A stretch of 64,000 nucleotides of DNA from JAWXUC01 sp044432975 (GCA_044432975.1 JAWXUC010000008.1:1-64000), one strand, 5' to 3'; positions 41,413 to 50,823 are shown, counted from the first letter of the stretch. Program-made: numbers and translations. Notes: generated by a model from the letters alone, not told the origin.

Positions 41413-43188
41413 ATGATAACACCAAATGATTTAAGAAAAAAATATTTAGAATTTTTTAAAAGCAAAAACCATGCAGTGATTCGCTCTGCATCATTAATCC
41501 CAGAAAACGACCCTAGTGTTTTATTTACAACTGCGGGAATGCACCCTTTAGTGCCATATTTATTAGGTCAAAAACACCCAGCAGGCACTCGTTTAGTGGA
41601 TGTTCAAAAATGTATCAGAACAGGCGATATTGATGAAGTAGGCGATGCAACTCACTTAACTTTTTTTGAGATGCTAGGTAATTGGTCTTTAGGAGATTAT
41701 TTTAAAGAAGAATCAATTGCAATGAGTTATGAATTTTTAACAAAACACTTAAATCTAGACCCTAAAGCTTTGGCAGTAACTTGCTTTGCAGGAGATGCAG
41801 ATGCTCCGCGTGATGAAGAATCTGCGGGGTATTGGAGAGACCAAGGTTTAAGCGATGATCAAATTTTCTTTTATGGCAAAGATGATAACTGGTGGGGAGC
41901 TGGTGCAACAGGTCCTTGCGGTCCAGATACAGAAATTTTTACAAATAATTTATCAATGCCAAAATGTTGCGATGAATGTGGCCCTGCTTGTAATTGTGGA
42001 AAATATGTAGAAATTTGGAATAATGTGTTTATGGAATATAACGCAAATGCAGATGGTACATACACAAAATTATCACAAAAAAATGTAGATACAGGAATGG
42101 GCTTAGAAAGAACATATTGCAAAATAAACAAAATAGAAGATTTATATTTATCAGAACTTTTTGTAGAAACGATTACAGAAATTGAAAATTTATCTGGTCA
42201 TAAATATGAAGACAATAAAAGAGCGTTTCGACGTATTGCAGATCATATCAGAACATCAACTTTCATCTTAGGTGATGAAAGAGGTGTTGCACCTTCAAAT
42301 ACAGAACAAGGATATATTTTGCGTCGTTTAATTAGAACAACGATTCGTAATCTTAAAAAGCTTGGTATCAATGATTTTGTTTTACCACAATTATCTCAAA
42401 TTGTTATCGATAAATATCAAGATGCTTACCCAGAATTAAAAGAAAATAAAGATTTTATTTTAACTCAATTGTCAAAAGAAGAACAGTTGTTTAACAAAAC
42501 AATTGCCGCTGGCTTAAAAGAGATTAATAAAATAATTAGCTATATGGGTGATAATAAAGTTATTGCTGGCAAAACAGCTTTCAGACTTTATGATACTTGC
42601 GGTTTTCCATTAGAATTTACTCAAGAAATAGCAGACGAACATGGTTTGAGTGTTGATGTAGAAGGTTTTAATAAATGCTTTGCAGAACACCAAGAAAAAT
42701 CTCGTCAAGGTGCTGAAAATAAATTCAAAGGCGGTTTGGCAGATAACTCTGAACAAACAACAAACTTGCATACAGCAACTCACTTATTGCATAAAGCATT
42801 AAGAAATAAATTTGGTGAAACTGTAGGTCAAAAAGGTAGTAATATTACAGTAGAACGTCTTCGTTTTGACTTCTCTTTTGATAGAAAAGTAACAAGAGAA
42901 GAACTTGATGAAATTGAAGCCGAAGTTAATGATGTTATCAATCAAGGTCTAGAAGTTTCAATGGAAGAAATGAGCTTTGAACAAGCACAAGCAAAAGGTG
43001 CGATTGGTTTATTTGCTCATAAATATGACGAAAACAATGTTAAGGTTTATTCTGTTGGAGATTATTCTATGGAAGTTTGCGGCGGCCCACATGCCAAAAA
43101 TTCTAAAGACTTAGGCAAATTTAAGATTAAAAAAGAAGAAGCCTCTTCAGCAGGTGTCAGAAGAATAAAAGCAACACTAGAAAAATAA
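41413..43188 (+). CDS. alaS: Alanyl-tRNA synthetase, short form without C-Ala domain
   Basis: 591 residues against about 875 for usual bacterial AlaRS. Catalytic domain: FFKSKNHAVIRSASLIPENDP, FFEMLGNWSLGDYFKEE, GPCGPDTEIF. A cysteine cluster (C185, C186, C189, C193, C195) is inserted before YVEIWNNVFMEY. The editing domain is present with HTATH (453-457) and CGGPH (556-560). The C-terminal C-Ala domain is missing and the stop is clean. ATG 41413 is chosen because GGAG lies 6 nt upstream. Sequence style and length resemble short AlaRSs of Patescibacteria and some reduced bacteria. Confidence 0.92.
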   Translation: MITPNDLRKKYLEFFKSKNHAVIRSASLIPENDPSVLFTTAGMHPLVPYLLGQKHPAGTRLVDVQKCIRTGDIDEVGDATHLTFFEMLGNWSLGDYFKEESIAMSYEFLTKHLNLDPKALAVTCFAGDADAPRDEESAGYWRDQGLSDDQIFFYGKDDNWWGAGATGPCGPDTEIFTNNLSMPKCCDECGPACNCGKYVEIWNNVFMEYNANADGTYTKLSQKNVDTGMGLERTYCKINKIEDLYLSELFVETITEIENLSGHKYEDNKRAFRRIADHIRTSTFILGDERGVAPSNTEQGYILRRLIRTTIRNLKKLGINDFVLPQLSQIVIDKYQDAYPELKENKDFILTQLSKEEQLFNKTIAAGLKEINKIISYMGDNKVIAGKTAFRLYDTCGFPLEFTQEIADEHGLSVDVEGFNKCFAEHQEKSRQGAENKFKGGLADNSEQTTNLHTATHLLHKALRNKFGETVGQKGSNITVERLRFDFSFDRKVTREELDEIEAEVNDVINQGLEVSMEEMSFEQAQAKGAIGLFAHKYDENNVKVYSVGDYSMEVCGGPHAKNSKDLGKFKIKKEEASSAGVRRIKATLEK

Positions 43189-43192
43189 ACTT

Positions 43193-43270
43193 TAACGCGA
43201 GATTCGTATAAGAAAAATAAGTGCTTTTTTATACTATTTACTGTAGAGCGGGGCTTGCTCCCGCCATACA
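43193..43270. repeat. Intergenic repeat copy 2 with GTAG-headed hairpin
   Basis: Matches 13447-13525: TAACGCGAGATTCGTATAAG start, a T-rich middle and a hairpin with AGCGGGGC-TT-GCTCCCGC. It starts right after alaS and lies between the convergent alaS and lpxB genes, so it might also serve as terminator. Confidence 0.75.
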
Positions 43271-43308
43271 TTTAAGTCTACTAGCGTTTTAAAATCATTT
43301 AGCTATAA

Positions 43309-44469
43309 CTATTTTATAAACTTTAAAATTTCATCAACAGCATTTTCTGAAGGGGTTTGTTTTCCAAATCCTAAAACTTTTTTAAGTTCAATAAAATTAT
43401 TTATTTGAGATTGGTATAAAAATTCTTTTTGCAGAATTTCTTGTGTTATTTCAAAAATTTTATTTTCATTACATTCTTCTTGCAAAATTTCTGGAATAAC
43501 CTCTTTGTTTAATAAAATATTTGTTAAATTAACAAACCCCAACTTTGTGATTTTTCTTAAAATAAAAGCTGTTAAAGTAGAAACTTTATAAGCGACCAAA
43601 TGAGGAACATCAACAATAGCAAGCTCAAGAGCAACTGTTCCAGATGCCGCAATAGCCATTTGAGATGCCTTAAATGCAGCATATCTTTCTTCTTGCGATT
43701 CTAATAAAACAATTGGTAAGTTAGAAGAATTAATCATAGATTTTACTAGTTTAGAAACAGTTTTAACTGTCGGTAAAGCAAAAACAATATTATTATTTTG
43801 TTGATATAATTTTTCTGCAACTTTTAAGAATATTGGCAATAATTTAGAAACCTCTGTTTTTCTAGACCCAGGTAAAATTGTTATTATTTCTTTGTTTTTA
43901 TTAATATCAAAATTTTTATAAAAATCATCTACATTAGCTTTTACAACATCGCTTTCAATAACGGGATGTCCCACAAATTTTGATGTTAAATTATAAGGGG
44001 TAAAGTATTGAGGCTCAGAAGGTAAAAGTGTTAATAATAAGTCGATATACTCGTGCATAGTTTTAGCACGTTTTTTCTTCCAAGCCCAAACTTGAGGTGC
44101 AACATAATGCACTTGAGGAATATTTAATTTTTGTTTTTTTAATTGTTTATGAACACGAGAGCAAAAGCTCCAAGAATCAATGCTTATTACAACATCTGGC
44201 TTTGTTGCTTTTATATCATTTACAGTTTTTTTAATTAAAGATAAAACTTTAGGAATACTAGGCACAACTTCTAAAAGCCCCATAACCGCCAAATCAGAAA
44301 CATCAAATAAAGATTTCAATCCAGCCTCTTCCATTGTATCGCCACCAACACCAAAGAATTCAATATTTCCAGATGTCTTTTTTGCAAAAGCATTCATTAA
44401 TCTAGAGCCCAGCAAATCTCCGCTAGGTTCACCTGCAATAAGATATACTTTTAATTTATTGGTACTCAT
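43309..44469 (-). CDS. lpxB: Lipid-A-disaccharide synthase LpxB
   Basis: 386 residues, GT19 family: YLIAGEPSGDLLGSRLM at the N-terminus, FFGVGGDTMEEAGL, VISIDSWSFCSRVHK, YVAPQVWAWKKKRAK, FVGHPVIES, ILPGSRKTEV and ASGTVALELAIVDVPHLVAYK. It joins UDP-diacylglucosamine and lipid X at the inner membrane. It overlaps the upstream lpxI by 14 nt, forming an lpxI-lpxB unit. Confidence 0.96.
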   Translation of the reverse strand: MSTNKLKVYLIAGEPSGDLLGSRLMNAFAKKTSGNIEFFGVGGDTMEEAGLKSLFDVSDLAVMGLLEVVPSIPKVLSLIKKTVNDIKATKPDVVISIDSWSFCSRVHKQLKKQKLNIPQVHYVAPQVWAWKKKRAKTMHEYIDLLLTLLPSEPQYFTPYNLTSKFVGHPVIESDVVKANVDDFYKNFDINKNKEIITILPGSRKTEVSKLLPIFLKVAEKLYQQNNNIVFALPTVKTVSKLVKSMINSSNLPIVLLESQEERYAAFKASQMAIAASGTVALELAIVDVPHLVAYKVSTLTAFILRKITKLGFVNLTNILLNKEVIPEILQEECNENKIFEITQEILQKEFLYQSQINNFIELKKVLGFGKQTPSENAVDEILKFIK

Positions 44470-45283
44470 TAGGGTCCACTCCCATTATAAAAATTTTGAG
44501 TTTATTAGCTAGTTTAATTGCTTCCTCTTCGTCAACAATTAAGCCGTTACCTGCATGTAAGCAAATTCCTTTTAGACCATAAGCTTTTGCATCTTCAACT
44601 GTTTTAGGCCCAATAGTTGGCAAATCAACTCGCAAATCTTGTTGAGGTTTTCTCAGTTTTAAGACGATTCCATCTTCACCTTTTCTTTTATAATTTGCAC
44701 AGCGTTTAATAAGCTCCCCTGTTCCTTCGATTCCTTCAACACCCAAAACCAAACCTTCTTGCACAATCACAGCTTGTCCAACATCTAAACGACCAAGTTC
44801 TGTTGCAACTTCAACAGCTCTTTTGATGTCAGCTTCATTTTGTTTACTAGGCTTATGTTTGCCAAGCACTCCCTTTTTGATTAATATTTCAGGCAAAACG
44901 TCTTGAATTGCAATAACTTTAATTCCATCTTCTTTAAATTCATTTATTAATGCTTTTAGAATGCCATCGTCGCCTAAAGATTTCATTGCAATTTTAGCAA
45001 AAAATTTTGCTGTTTTCATATCAGGAACAAGTTCTTTTAGGGTAGGGCGCTTTATTGTTCCAATCATAACGAGTTCAGAAATTTCAAGTTCTTTTAATTT
45101 GGCAAATCCAGTTCCTGCTTTGCCAATTTTTAGCCACATGTGAGGAACGTCTTCTGTTATAAATTCAGGATTAGCGTTTCCTTCTATCGCAAGTACAAAA
45201 AAGTCTCTTTTGATATTTTGACAGTGATTAAAAAGTCTTTGTGGAAGGCTTCCGCCACCAGCGATAATACAAAGTTTGCTCAT
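44456..45283 (-). CDS. lpxI: UDP-2,3-diacylglucosamine pyrophosphatase LpxI
   Basis: 275 residues from ATG 45283, preceded by AGAGGA; nineteen further codons are open upstream but lack a ribosome site. N-terminal IIAGGGSLPQRLFNHC, MIGTIKRPTLKEL and the C-terminal KLRKPQQDLRVDLPTIGPKT and CLHAGNGLIVDEEEA are LpxI (DUF1009) signatures. LpxI replaces LpxH in alphaproteobacteria and hydrolyses UDP-diacylglucosamine to lipid X. Its adjacency to lpxB and lpxA is a taxonomic clue. Confidence 0.95.
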   Translation of the reverse strand: MSKLCIIAGGGSLPQRLFNHCQNIKRDFFVLAIEGNANPEFITEDVPHMWLKIGKAGTGFAKLKELEISELVMIGTIKRPTLKELVPDMKTAKFFAKIAMKSLGDDGILKALINEFKEDGIKVIAIQDVLPEILIKKGVLGKHKPSKQNEADIKRAVEVATELGRLDVGQAVIVQEGLVLGVEGIEGTGELIKRCANYKRKGEDGIVLKLRKPQQDLRVDLPTIGPKTVEDAKAYGLKGICLHAGNGLIVDEEEAIKLANKLKIFIMGVDPNEYQ

Positions 45284-45359
45284 AAAAAATCCTCTAGTTT
45301 TTTTATAAATATATAAGGAACTAAGATTATAGTCAAGCAAATCTATATGGCAAATTATA

Positions 45360-45389
45360 CAAAAAAGCCACTTAAATTAGGTGGCTCAT
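45360..45389 (-). terminator. Terminator after lpxA (minus strand)
   Basis: On the minus strand, stem AGCCACCT / AGTGGCT with a short AT loop is followed by TTTTTT, directly after the lpxA stop. It separates lpxA from lpxI, which would then need its own promoter. Confidence 0.75.
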
Positions 45390-45406
45390 AACTTCTCTGT
45401 AAAATG

Positions 45407-46210
45407 TTAATCTAAATTAGGTATCATGATTTTTCTTCTACCTTCATGAGACCTTTCCATAAATTCAATTTGCTCCATAACAAGAGAATTGCTTGCAAAT
45501 TTTGTTTTTGCTTCATCTAATCTTTCCATAAAGTTTCCGTCTTTGCCTTTGAAAATATACATATAAGCTCTAACAATGCTTTTCACATCTTCAGATGAAA
45601 ATCCGTTTCTTTTCAAGCCAATTTGGTTTAATCCACGAAGCTTTCCACGTTCACAAGTAACGATTGCAAATGGAACAACATCTCTATCAACACCAGTCAT
45701 ACCACCAATCATTGCTCTGCGACCGATTCTAACAAATTGGTGAACAGCAGAGTTTCCACCAATGATTACGCCATCGCCCAATCTAACGTGTCCGCCAATA
45801 ACTGCATTGTTTGTCATAATCACACTGTTTCCAACTTCACAGTCATGAGCAACGTGAGAGTTAACCATAAACATACAATCATCACCAACAGTTGTTGTCA
45901 TATTTTCTTTTGGTGTTCCGCATTGAATTGTAACATTTTCTCTTATGATGTTGTTTTTGCCAATAATAACTTTCATCCCATCATTAAATTCATTGCCATG
46001 ATCTTGAGGTCCTGCACCTAAAACAGCACCAGGAAATACTGCCGTTCCTTCACCAATTGTAGTGTCGTTTAATACAGAAACATGAGAAATAAGTTTAACA
46101 TTTGCGCCAATTTTTGCATTTTTAGAAATATAGCAAAATGGTCCAATTTGAGCAGTTGCATCAATTTGTGCGCCGTCTTCAATAACAGCAGATGGGTGAA
46201 TATTTGTCAT
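45407..46210 (-). CDS. lpxA: UDP-N-acetylglucosamine acyltransferase LpxA
   Basis: 267 residues. Left-handed beta-helix hexapeptide repeats run from IHPSAVIEDGAQI to GGNSAVHQFVRIG, with the catalytic histidine in VNSHVAHDCEVG, and a C-terminal helical domain ends with the RRKIMIPNLD tail. It performs the first acylation step of lipid A synthesis. fabZ, lpxD and lpxC are not in this window. Confidence 0.96.
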   Translation of the reverse strand: MTNIHPSAVIEDGAQIDATAQIGPFCYISKNAKIGANVKLISHVSVLNDTTIGEGTAVFPGAVLGAGPQDHGNEFNDGMKVIIGKNNIIRENVTIQCGTPKENMTTTVGDDCMFMVNSHVAHDCEVGNSVIMTNNAVIGGHVRLGDGVIIGGNSAVHQFVRIGRRAMIGGMTGVDRDVVPFAIVTCERGKLRGLNQIGLKRNGFSSEDVKSIVRAYMYIFKGKDGNFMERLDEAKTKFASNSLVMEQIEFMERSHEGRRKIMIPNLD

Positions 46211-46383
46211 TTGGTTCTCCTAAATAAAATTATTTTATGATAGTAATATACAATAATTAATAAATAGTGTCTAATAACAAAGAATTTCAAAAATGTAATA
46301 TTTTTTATATTGTCTATTAAAAATAAAGCATTATAAGTGCGACAAACACAATTATATATAAGTTAAATTTAAATTATTAGATT

Positions 46384-46689
46384 ATGGCAGAAAAATTTTT
46401 AAGTGCACAAGACGCGCGTAAACTTTTGAAAACTACAGATCGTCGTTTTGGTAAGCATTATTATGGAGTTGTACTACAGAAAAAGGATGGTAAGATTGAA
46501 ACGCACAAAGGATGGATTTTCCACTTTAGTGATGGCTTTCAAAAACATCGAGGTGTTTGCAACCCCATAACAGGTGAGGTATTATCATTTGAAAAACGCA
46601 CCGTAAAAACCAGAAGATGTTTTTTTACAACCACAAAAGTTGATGGAAAAAGATATTGTGTCTTTTTTAACAAAGTTTTTTGTTTTTAA
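46384..46689 (+). CDS. Hypothetical basic protein (101 aa)
   Basis: No family recognised. The N-terminus EKFLSAQDARKLLKTTDRRFG is helical, the remainder beta-rich and aromatic (YYGVVLQKKDG, GWIFHFSDGFQKH, RCFFTTTKV, YCVFFNKVFCF) with four cysteines. It is strongly basic, so nucleic-acid or envelope binding is possible. No clear Shine-Dalgarno precedes the ATG, but a good terminator follows and the frame is intact. Confidence 0.5.
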   Translation: MAEKFLSAQDARKLLKTTDRRFGKHYYGVVLQKKDGKIETHKGWIFHFSDGFQKHRGVCNPITGEVLSFEKRTVKTRRCFFTTTKVDGKRYCVFFNKVFCF

Positions 46690-46692
46690 CTC

Positions 46693-46722
46693 AAAGCGCC
46701 CCTTTTTAGGAGCGCTTTTTTG
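46693..46722 (+). terminator. Terminator after the basic protein gene
   Basis: Stem AAGCGCCCCT / AGGAGCGCTT (one mismatch) with a T-rich loop and TTTTTT. Confidence 0.75.
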
Positions 46723-46761
46723 CGTTTGACAATAAAAAAAAGAGGCATATAATTCGGAGCT

Positions 46762-47793
46762 ATGATAATATTAGGAATAGAAAGTAGCTGTGATGAAACA
46801 GCTTGTGCCATAGTTAATGATAAAAGAGAAATCTTAGCTCATCAGTTGCACTCTCAAAAAGAACACATTGCCTACGGTGGCGTTGTGCCAGAATTGGCTG
46901 CACGCTCTCATCTTGAAAATATAGATGAAATTATAGAAGATACAATAAAGCAATCAGGCTTGAAGATGGAAGAAATAGATGCTATTGCTGCAACTTGTGG
47001 CCCAGGGCTGATAGGTGGTGTTGTAGTAGGAGCTTTTGCTGGAAAAGCAATGAGTTTAGGTTTGAACAAACCTTTTATTGCAATTAATCACTTAGAAGGT
47101 CATGCCCTTTGCCCAAGGCTTAATACAGATGCAAAATTTCCATATTTATTGTTGCTTGTTTCAGGCGGACATTGTCAGTTTTTAGTTGTAGAAGGTGTTG
47201 GAAAATATAAGAAATTAGGTTCTACAATAGATGATGCTTTAGGTGAAGCTTTTGATAAAACCGCAAAGATGTTAGGCTTAGAATATCCAGGTGGTCCAAA
47301 GATAGAAAAATTTGCTCAAATGGGTGATAAAGACAGATTTTCTTTGCCTCGTCCAATGCAATATTCAGATGATTTTGATATGTCTTTTTCAGGATTAAAA
47401 ACCGCTGTCAGAAAAGTCGTAACTTCATTTTCAACAGACGGAAGTGTAGATAATGCAGAAATATCTGTGGTTGACTTGAATGATATTTGCGCAAGCTTTC
47501 AAGAGGCGGCGTCAGATTGCTTGCGAGCAAAGTTAAAAAAAGCAGTTAAATATTTCAAAGAAAATTATCCAGAAGGAAAAGATTTTGTAATCTCAGGCGG
47601 TGTTGCTGCAAATATGTATATCAGAAGCCGATTAAAACAAATAACAGATTCAAATGGTTTAACTTTCAATGCTCCACCATTGCAATATTGCACAGATAAC
47701 GGCGTGATGATTGCATGGGCAGGGGTAGAAAAATTCCGCTTAGGCCAATTTGATGACATAACCTTCAAAGCCCGCCCCCGCTGGCCATTATAA
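46762..47793 (+). CDS. tsaD: tRNA N6-threonylcarbamoyladenosine transferase TsaD
   Basis: 343 residues, ASKHA fold. IESSCDETACAIV opens the protein; H110 and H114 in NHLEGH bind the metal; LLLVSGGHCQF, GEAFDKTAKMLGLEYPGGP and ISGGVAANMYIRSRL are further family motifs. With TsaB, TsaC and TsaE it makes t6A37 on ANN-decoding tRNAs. The partners are not in the window. Confidence 0.97.
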   Translation: MIILGIESSCDETACAIVNDKREILAHQLHSQKEHIAYGGVVPELAARSHLENIDEIIEDTIKQSGLKMEEIDAIAATCGPGLIGGVVVGAFAGKAMSLGLNKPFIAINHLEGHALCPRLNTDAKFPYLLLLVSGGHCQFLVVEGVGKYKKLGSTIDDALGEAFDKTAKMLGLEYPGGPKIEKFAQMGDKDRFSLPRPMQYSDDFDMSFSGLKTAVRKVVTSFSTDGSVDNAEISVVDLNDICASFQEAASDCLRAKLKKAVKYFKENYPEGKDFVISGGVAANMYIRSRLKQITDSNGLTFNAPPLQYCTDNGVMIAWAGVEKFRLGQFDDITFKARPRWPL

Positions 47794-47803
47794 TTTTGAA
47801 GTG

Positions 47804-47834
47804 TTGTAGGGACATAGCGTGCTATGTCCACAAC
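47804..47834. repeat. GTAG-headed hairpin repeat (REP-like)
   Basis: TTGTAGG head, palindrome GGACATAGC-GT-GCTATGTCC, then ACAAC, the inverse of the head. It lies in the 46-bp gap between the convergent tsaD and acyltransferase genes and may serve as a terminator for both. Confidence 0.7.
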
Positions 47835-47839
47835 TAATT

Positions 47840-49999
47840 TTATTGTTGTTCAATTACCCATTTCTTCAATGCAATATTATCCATTTTACCACTTCCTAAA
47901 ACAGGCATTTCCTTTTTGAATAAAATTTGACGTGGCAAAAACAATTCACTCATATTGCTTTGTTTTATAAATTTATGAATACTTTCAGAACTAACTGCTT
48001 TGTTGTTTGTAATGCAAACAATTTGTTCGCCTTTGGTATCGTGAGGAATAGCAACAATTCCATAACTGAATTCATCGCCAAATTCTTGATGCGCTTCTCT
48101 AATCATGTTATCTACAGCATTTAGAGATACCATTTCACCACCAATTTTTGCAAAACGTTTTATTCTGTCTTTAACATATAAAAAGCCAATTTCATCAATT
48201 TCAACAACATCGCCAGTATTATACCAGCCATCTTGAGTTGGCTCTAAAACTCCTGGATTTTCAGGGCGAAGATATCCCTTCATAATGTTAGGGCCTTTAA
48301 CCCAAAGTTCTCCACCTGTTTCAATTCCTTCAACGGGTACAATTTTGTGTTCAATTCCAGGAAGCAATTTGCCGATAGAGCCAAATCTATTAAAAGTCTC
48401 ATTATTAAAAGTTACGGCTGGTGTGCATTCTGTTGTGCCATAAGCCTCCATAACCTTAACCCCAAAACGCTCCATCCAAATGTTGCGAGTATCTTTTTTA
48501 ACAGCTTCTGCACCAGCATAAATAAAACGCAAAGTCTGAAAATCTAATGGGTGCGCAATTTTTGCATATCCACGTAAGAAAGTATCTGTTCCAATAAATA
48601 CGGTAGCACTAATTTCATAAGCAAGTTGAGAAACGATTCGATAATGCAAAGGCGATGGGTATAAAAATAATTTGCAGCCTTCCAAAAGTGGTAACATTGT
48701 TGCGATTAAACCAAAAGAATGGAACATTGGCAACACGTTTAACAAACAGTCTTGAGATGTAATAGTTATTGTTGAAGAAAGCTGTTTAACATTAGCAATA
48801 ATATTTGCATGAGTTAAAACAACTCCTTTAGGTTCTCCTTCTGATCCTGAAGTAAATAAAATTGCACAAGGCTTGTCTCCTCCTGCTCTGTGAGGAATTC
48901 TTCTTATTTTGTATTTAAGAACAGAGTTTATTTTTGTAAATAATGAAATATCTTTTCTTAAATCCTCTAAAAATATAATTTCATAGCCTGCTTCTTTTAA
49001 TTCTTTAACAATATCATCAAGATTTGCATTTTTTATGAATAATTTAGATGTTATTATTTTCTTTAAACTTGCCGTCTTGCACATAGATAATAAAGAGTTT
49101 AATCCCACAGAAAAATTAAGCATAGCAGGAATTCTCTCATACATGGAAAGTCCTAAAAATGTAACTAAACAAGCAAGTGTAGTTGGCAACATAACTCCAA
49201 TATTTTCAAAATGATGACTTTTTCTTTTCAAGACTTTTCCAAGAACAAAAGATTTGATTAAAAGGTCCTTATAAGTATTTGGTTGTCTATTAATATCTTC
49301 AAAAAACATCTGACGTTTTGTAAATAAAGATTTTTTTGAGTTTACTTTTGCGGTTTTCATTAAAGTTGCAAAAAGAGATTTATTAGGAAAATAAGACGCA
49401 TTAAATATCATCTCTCTCATAATCATATAAACTTCGTTTGAAATGTGATCTCGTTGACGTCTTAATTCATCTTTTAATTTAAAAGCAATAGGAGAATTTA
49501 CAACAACAGTTGATCTAGGCATAGGTCTTCTATGCAAATTGCCTTTTGTTTTAGAAAAATAAGAATATTCTAATCCCTTTATTAAAATTGGAATAATAGG
49601 TGCTTTGGCTTTATCTGCAACAAGCCCTGGAGCCTCATAAATTTTTGTTAATCCCCCATCAGAAGTGATTCTACCTTCAGGGAATATCATACATAAACGA
49701 CCATCTTTAACTTTTTCAATCAAAGCTTTGATGTCCATAGGTTCAATAGGATTAAATTCAATAACATCAGCACTTTTCATCAACCATCTAATCCATCTGC
49801 GACGAGCTAATTGTCCGTGTAAAGCAAAAATAGGATTCCCTGGTAAAAATGCAAACAATACAACAGGATCAAGATAAGAAACGTGATTAGAAATATAAAC
49901 CCCTTTTTTTGGTAGCTTGTCTAAATCAAAATTAATATTAAAGCGAATTTTGAAAGTTCTAAATATTGCTCTTAAAATAAATCTAATAAAATTTCTCAT
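47840..49999 (-). CDS. Bifunctional acyltransferase / acyl-ACP synthetase (Aas-like)
   Basis: About 719 residues from ATG 49999 (GAGGA upstream). N-terminal PlsC domain: NHVSYLD (H39, D44) and FPEGRI (106-111). C-terminal AMP-forming domain: LFTSGSEGEPKGVVLTH near residue 380-400, YGTTECTPAV, GWYNTGDV and KIGGEMVSL. This is the Aas plan: fatty acid activation onto ACP and re-acylation of lysophospholipid. It is divergent from a TetR regulator and near a FadL porin, which supports a fatty-acid uptake and incorporation pathway. No MFS (LplT) transporter domain is fused. Confidence 0.9.
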   Translation of the reverse strand: MRNFIRFILRAIFRTFKIRFNINFDLDKLPKKGVYISNHVSYLDPVVLFAFLPGNPIFALHGQLARRRWIRWLMKSADVIEFNPIEPMDIKALIEKVKDGRLCMIFPEGRITSDGGLTKIYEAPGLVADKAKAPIIPILIKGLEYSYFSKTKGNLHRRPMPRSTVVVNSPIAFKLKDELRRQRDHISNEVYMIMREMIFNASYFPNKSLFATLMKTAKVNSKKSLFTKRQMFFEDINRQPNTYKDLLIKSFVLGKVLKRKSHHFENIGVMLPTTLACLVTFLGLSMYERIPAMLNFSVGLNSLLSMCKTASLKKIITSKLFIKNANLDDIVKELKEAGYEIIFLEDLRKDISLFTKINSVLKYKIRRIPHRAGGDKPCAILFTSGSEGEPKGVVLTHANIIANVKQLSSTITITSQDCLLNVLPMFHSFGLIATMLPLLEGCKLFLYPSPLHYRIVSQLAYEISATVFIGTDTFLRGYAKIAHPLDFQTLRFIYAGAEAVKKDTRNIWMERFGVKVMEAYGTTECTPAVTFNNETFNRFGSIGKLLPGIEHKIVPVEGIETGGELWVKGPNIMKGYLRPENPGVLEPTQDGWYNTGDVVEIDEIGFLYVKDRIKRFAKIGGEMVSLNAVDNMIREAHQEFGDEFSYGIVAIPHDTKGEQIVCITNNKAVSSESIHKFIKQSNMSELFLPRQILFKKEMPVLGSGKMDNIALKKWVIEQQ

Positions 50000-50078
50000 A
50001 AAAAGTCCTCTTAAAGTTATAGGTAACATTTAAGCTATTTCAAAAAGGTTGAAAAGTCAAAGATTTTTGTTGATTTTT

Positions 50079-50092
50079 TCAATCGCGTGATT
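50079..50092. promoter_or_regulatory. Candidate TetR operator in the aas-tetR divergent region
   Basis: TCAATCGCGTGATT with arms AATC/GATT around GCGT. It matches 12 of 14 bases of the site at 50749-50762 in front of fadL. Located between the divergent start codons, 29 nt before the tetR ATG. Confidence 0.5.
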
Positions 50093-50120
50093 TAATTTGT
50101 GCATAAGTTAGGAGAAGGTA

Positions 50121-50747
50121 ATGAAAAAAGATAGTAAAACAAAGCTGTTAGAAGCAGGCTTAAAAGAGTTTTCTAAAAACGGTTATTTGGGAGCCACAAC
50201 AAGAGATATATCTCAAAGGGCGGGGCTTAATATATCTTCAATCATGTATTATTACAATGGCAAAAAAGGCCTTTATGCCTCTGTTTTAGAATTGATAGTA
50301 AAAGCCGTTGAAGAACAATTTGTTGAACTGCATGCTCAATATTCTACTGTTGGAAAAGATGCAATAAAAGCAAAGTCTTTATTGCAAGAGTTTGTTTCTA
50401 AATTTTTATCTATATTAGTGAATGATGATTTATCAAAAGACGTAAAGACATTATTCTTTTCAGAATACTTCAAACCCTCAGAAGATTTTAATATTTTATA
50501 TGATGGCTTAATTTTACCTTTTCATAAACGCTTTGCTCATTTGCTTATATTAGCAAGCGGTGGTGTGATAAAAAAACAAGATTCTCTTTTATATATATTT
50601 CCAATTTTTGCACAATTATTTATGATTTCTTCAAGAAAAAGCGCTATTTGTCAGTTGATGAATTGGTCAGAAATAGGAGATAAAGAAAGAAAAAAACTTT
50701 TAAAATCTATTTACAATCAGATAGATAGTCTTATTCTTCCACAATAA
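50121..50747 (+). CDS. TetR-family transcriptional regulator
   Basis: 208 residues. The N-terminal helix-turn-helix (KLLEAGLKEFSKNGYLGATT, RDISQRAGLNISSIMYYYNGKKGLYASVL) is typical of TetR, and the C-terminal ligand domain carries the DUF1956-like layout seen in CerR/TetR types. Divergent from the Aas-like gene and upstream of fadL; matching palindromes flank it on both sides. I infer a fatty-acid- or lipid-responsive repressor of both, by position only. Confidence 0.88.
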   Translation: MKKDSKTKLLEAGLKEFSKNGYLGATTRDISQRAGLNISSIMYYYNGKKGLYASVLELIVKAVEEQFVELHAQYSTVGKDAIKAKSLLQEFVSKFLSILVNDDLSKDVKTLFFSEYFKPSEDFNILYDGLILPFHKRFAHLLILASGGVIKKQDSLLYIFPIFAQLFMISSRKSAICQLMNWSEIGDKERKKLLKSIYNQIDSLILPQ

Positions 50748-50748
50748 A

Positions 50749-50762
50749 TCAATCGGTTGATT
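50749..50762. promoter_or_regulatory. Candidate TetR operator before fadL
   Basis: TCAATCGGTTGATT, part of the palindrome AATCAATCGGTTGATT (50747-50762). It directly abuts the -35 box TTGACT (50761-50766). Confidence 0.55.
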
Positions 50763-50788
50763 GACTTTTTGGTTTTTAGTCTTATAGT
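50761..50788 (+). promoter_or_regulatory. Probable fadL promoter
   Basis: TTGACT (50761-50766), 16-nt spacer, TATAGT (50783-50788). The candidate operator overlaps the -35 box, a repressor layout. Confidence 0.5.
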
Positions 50789-50823
50789 AATGCTACTAAT
50801 TTAACTAAAATATAGGACTTAAA

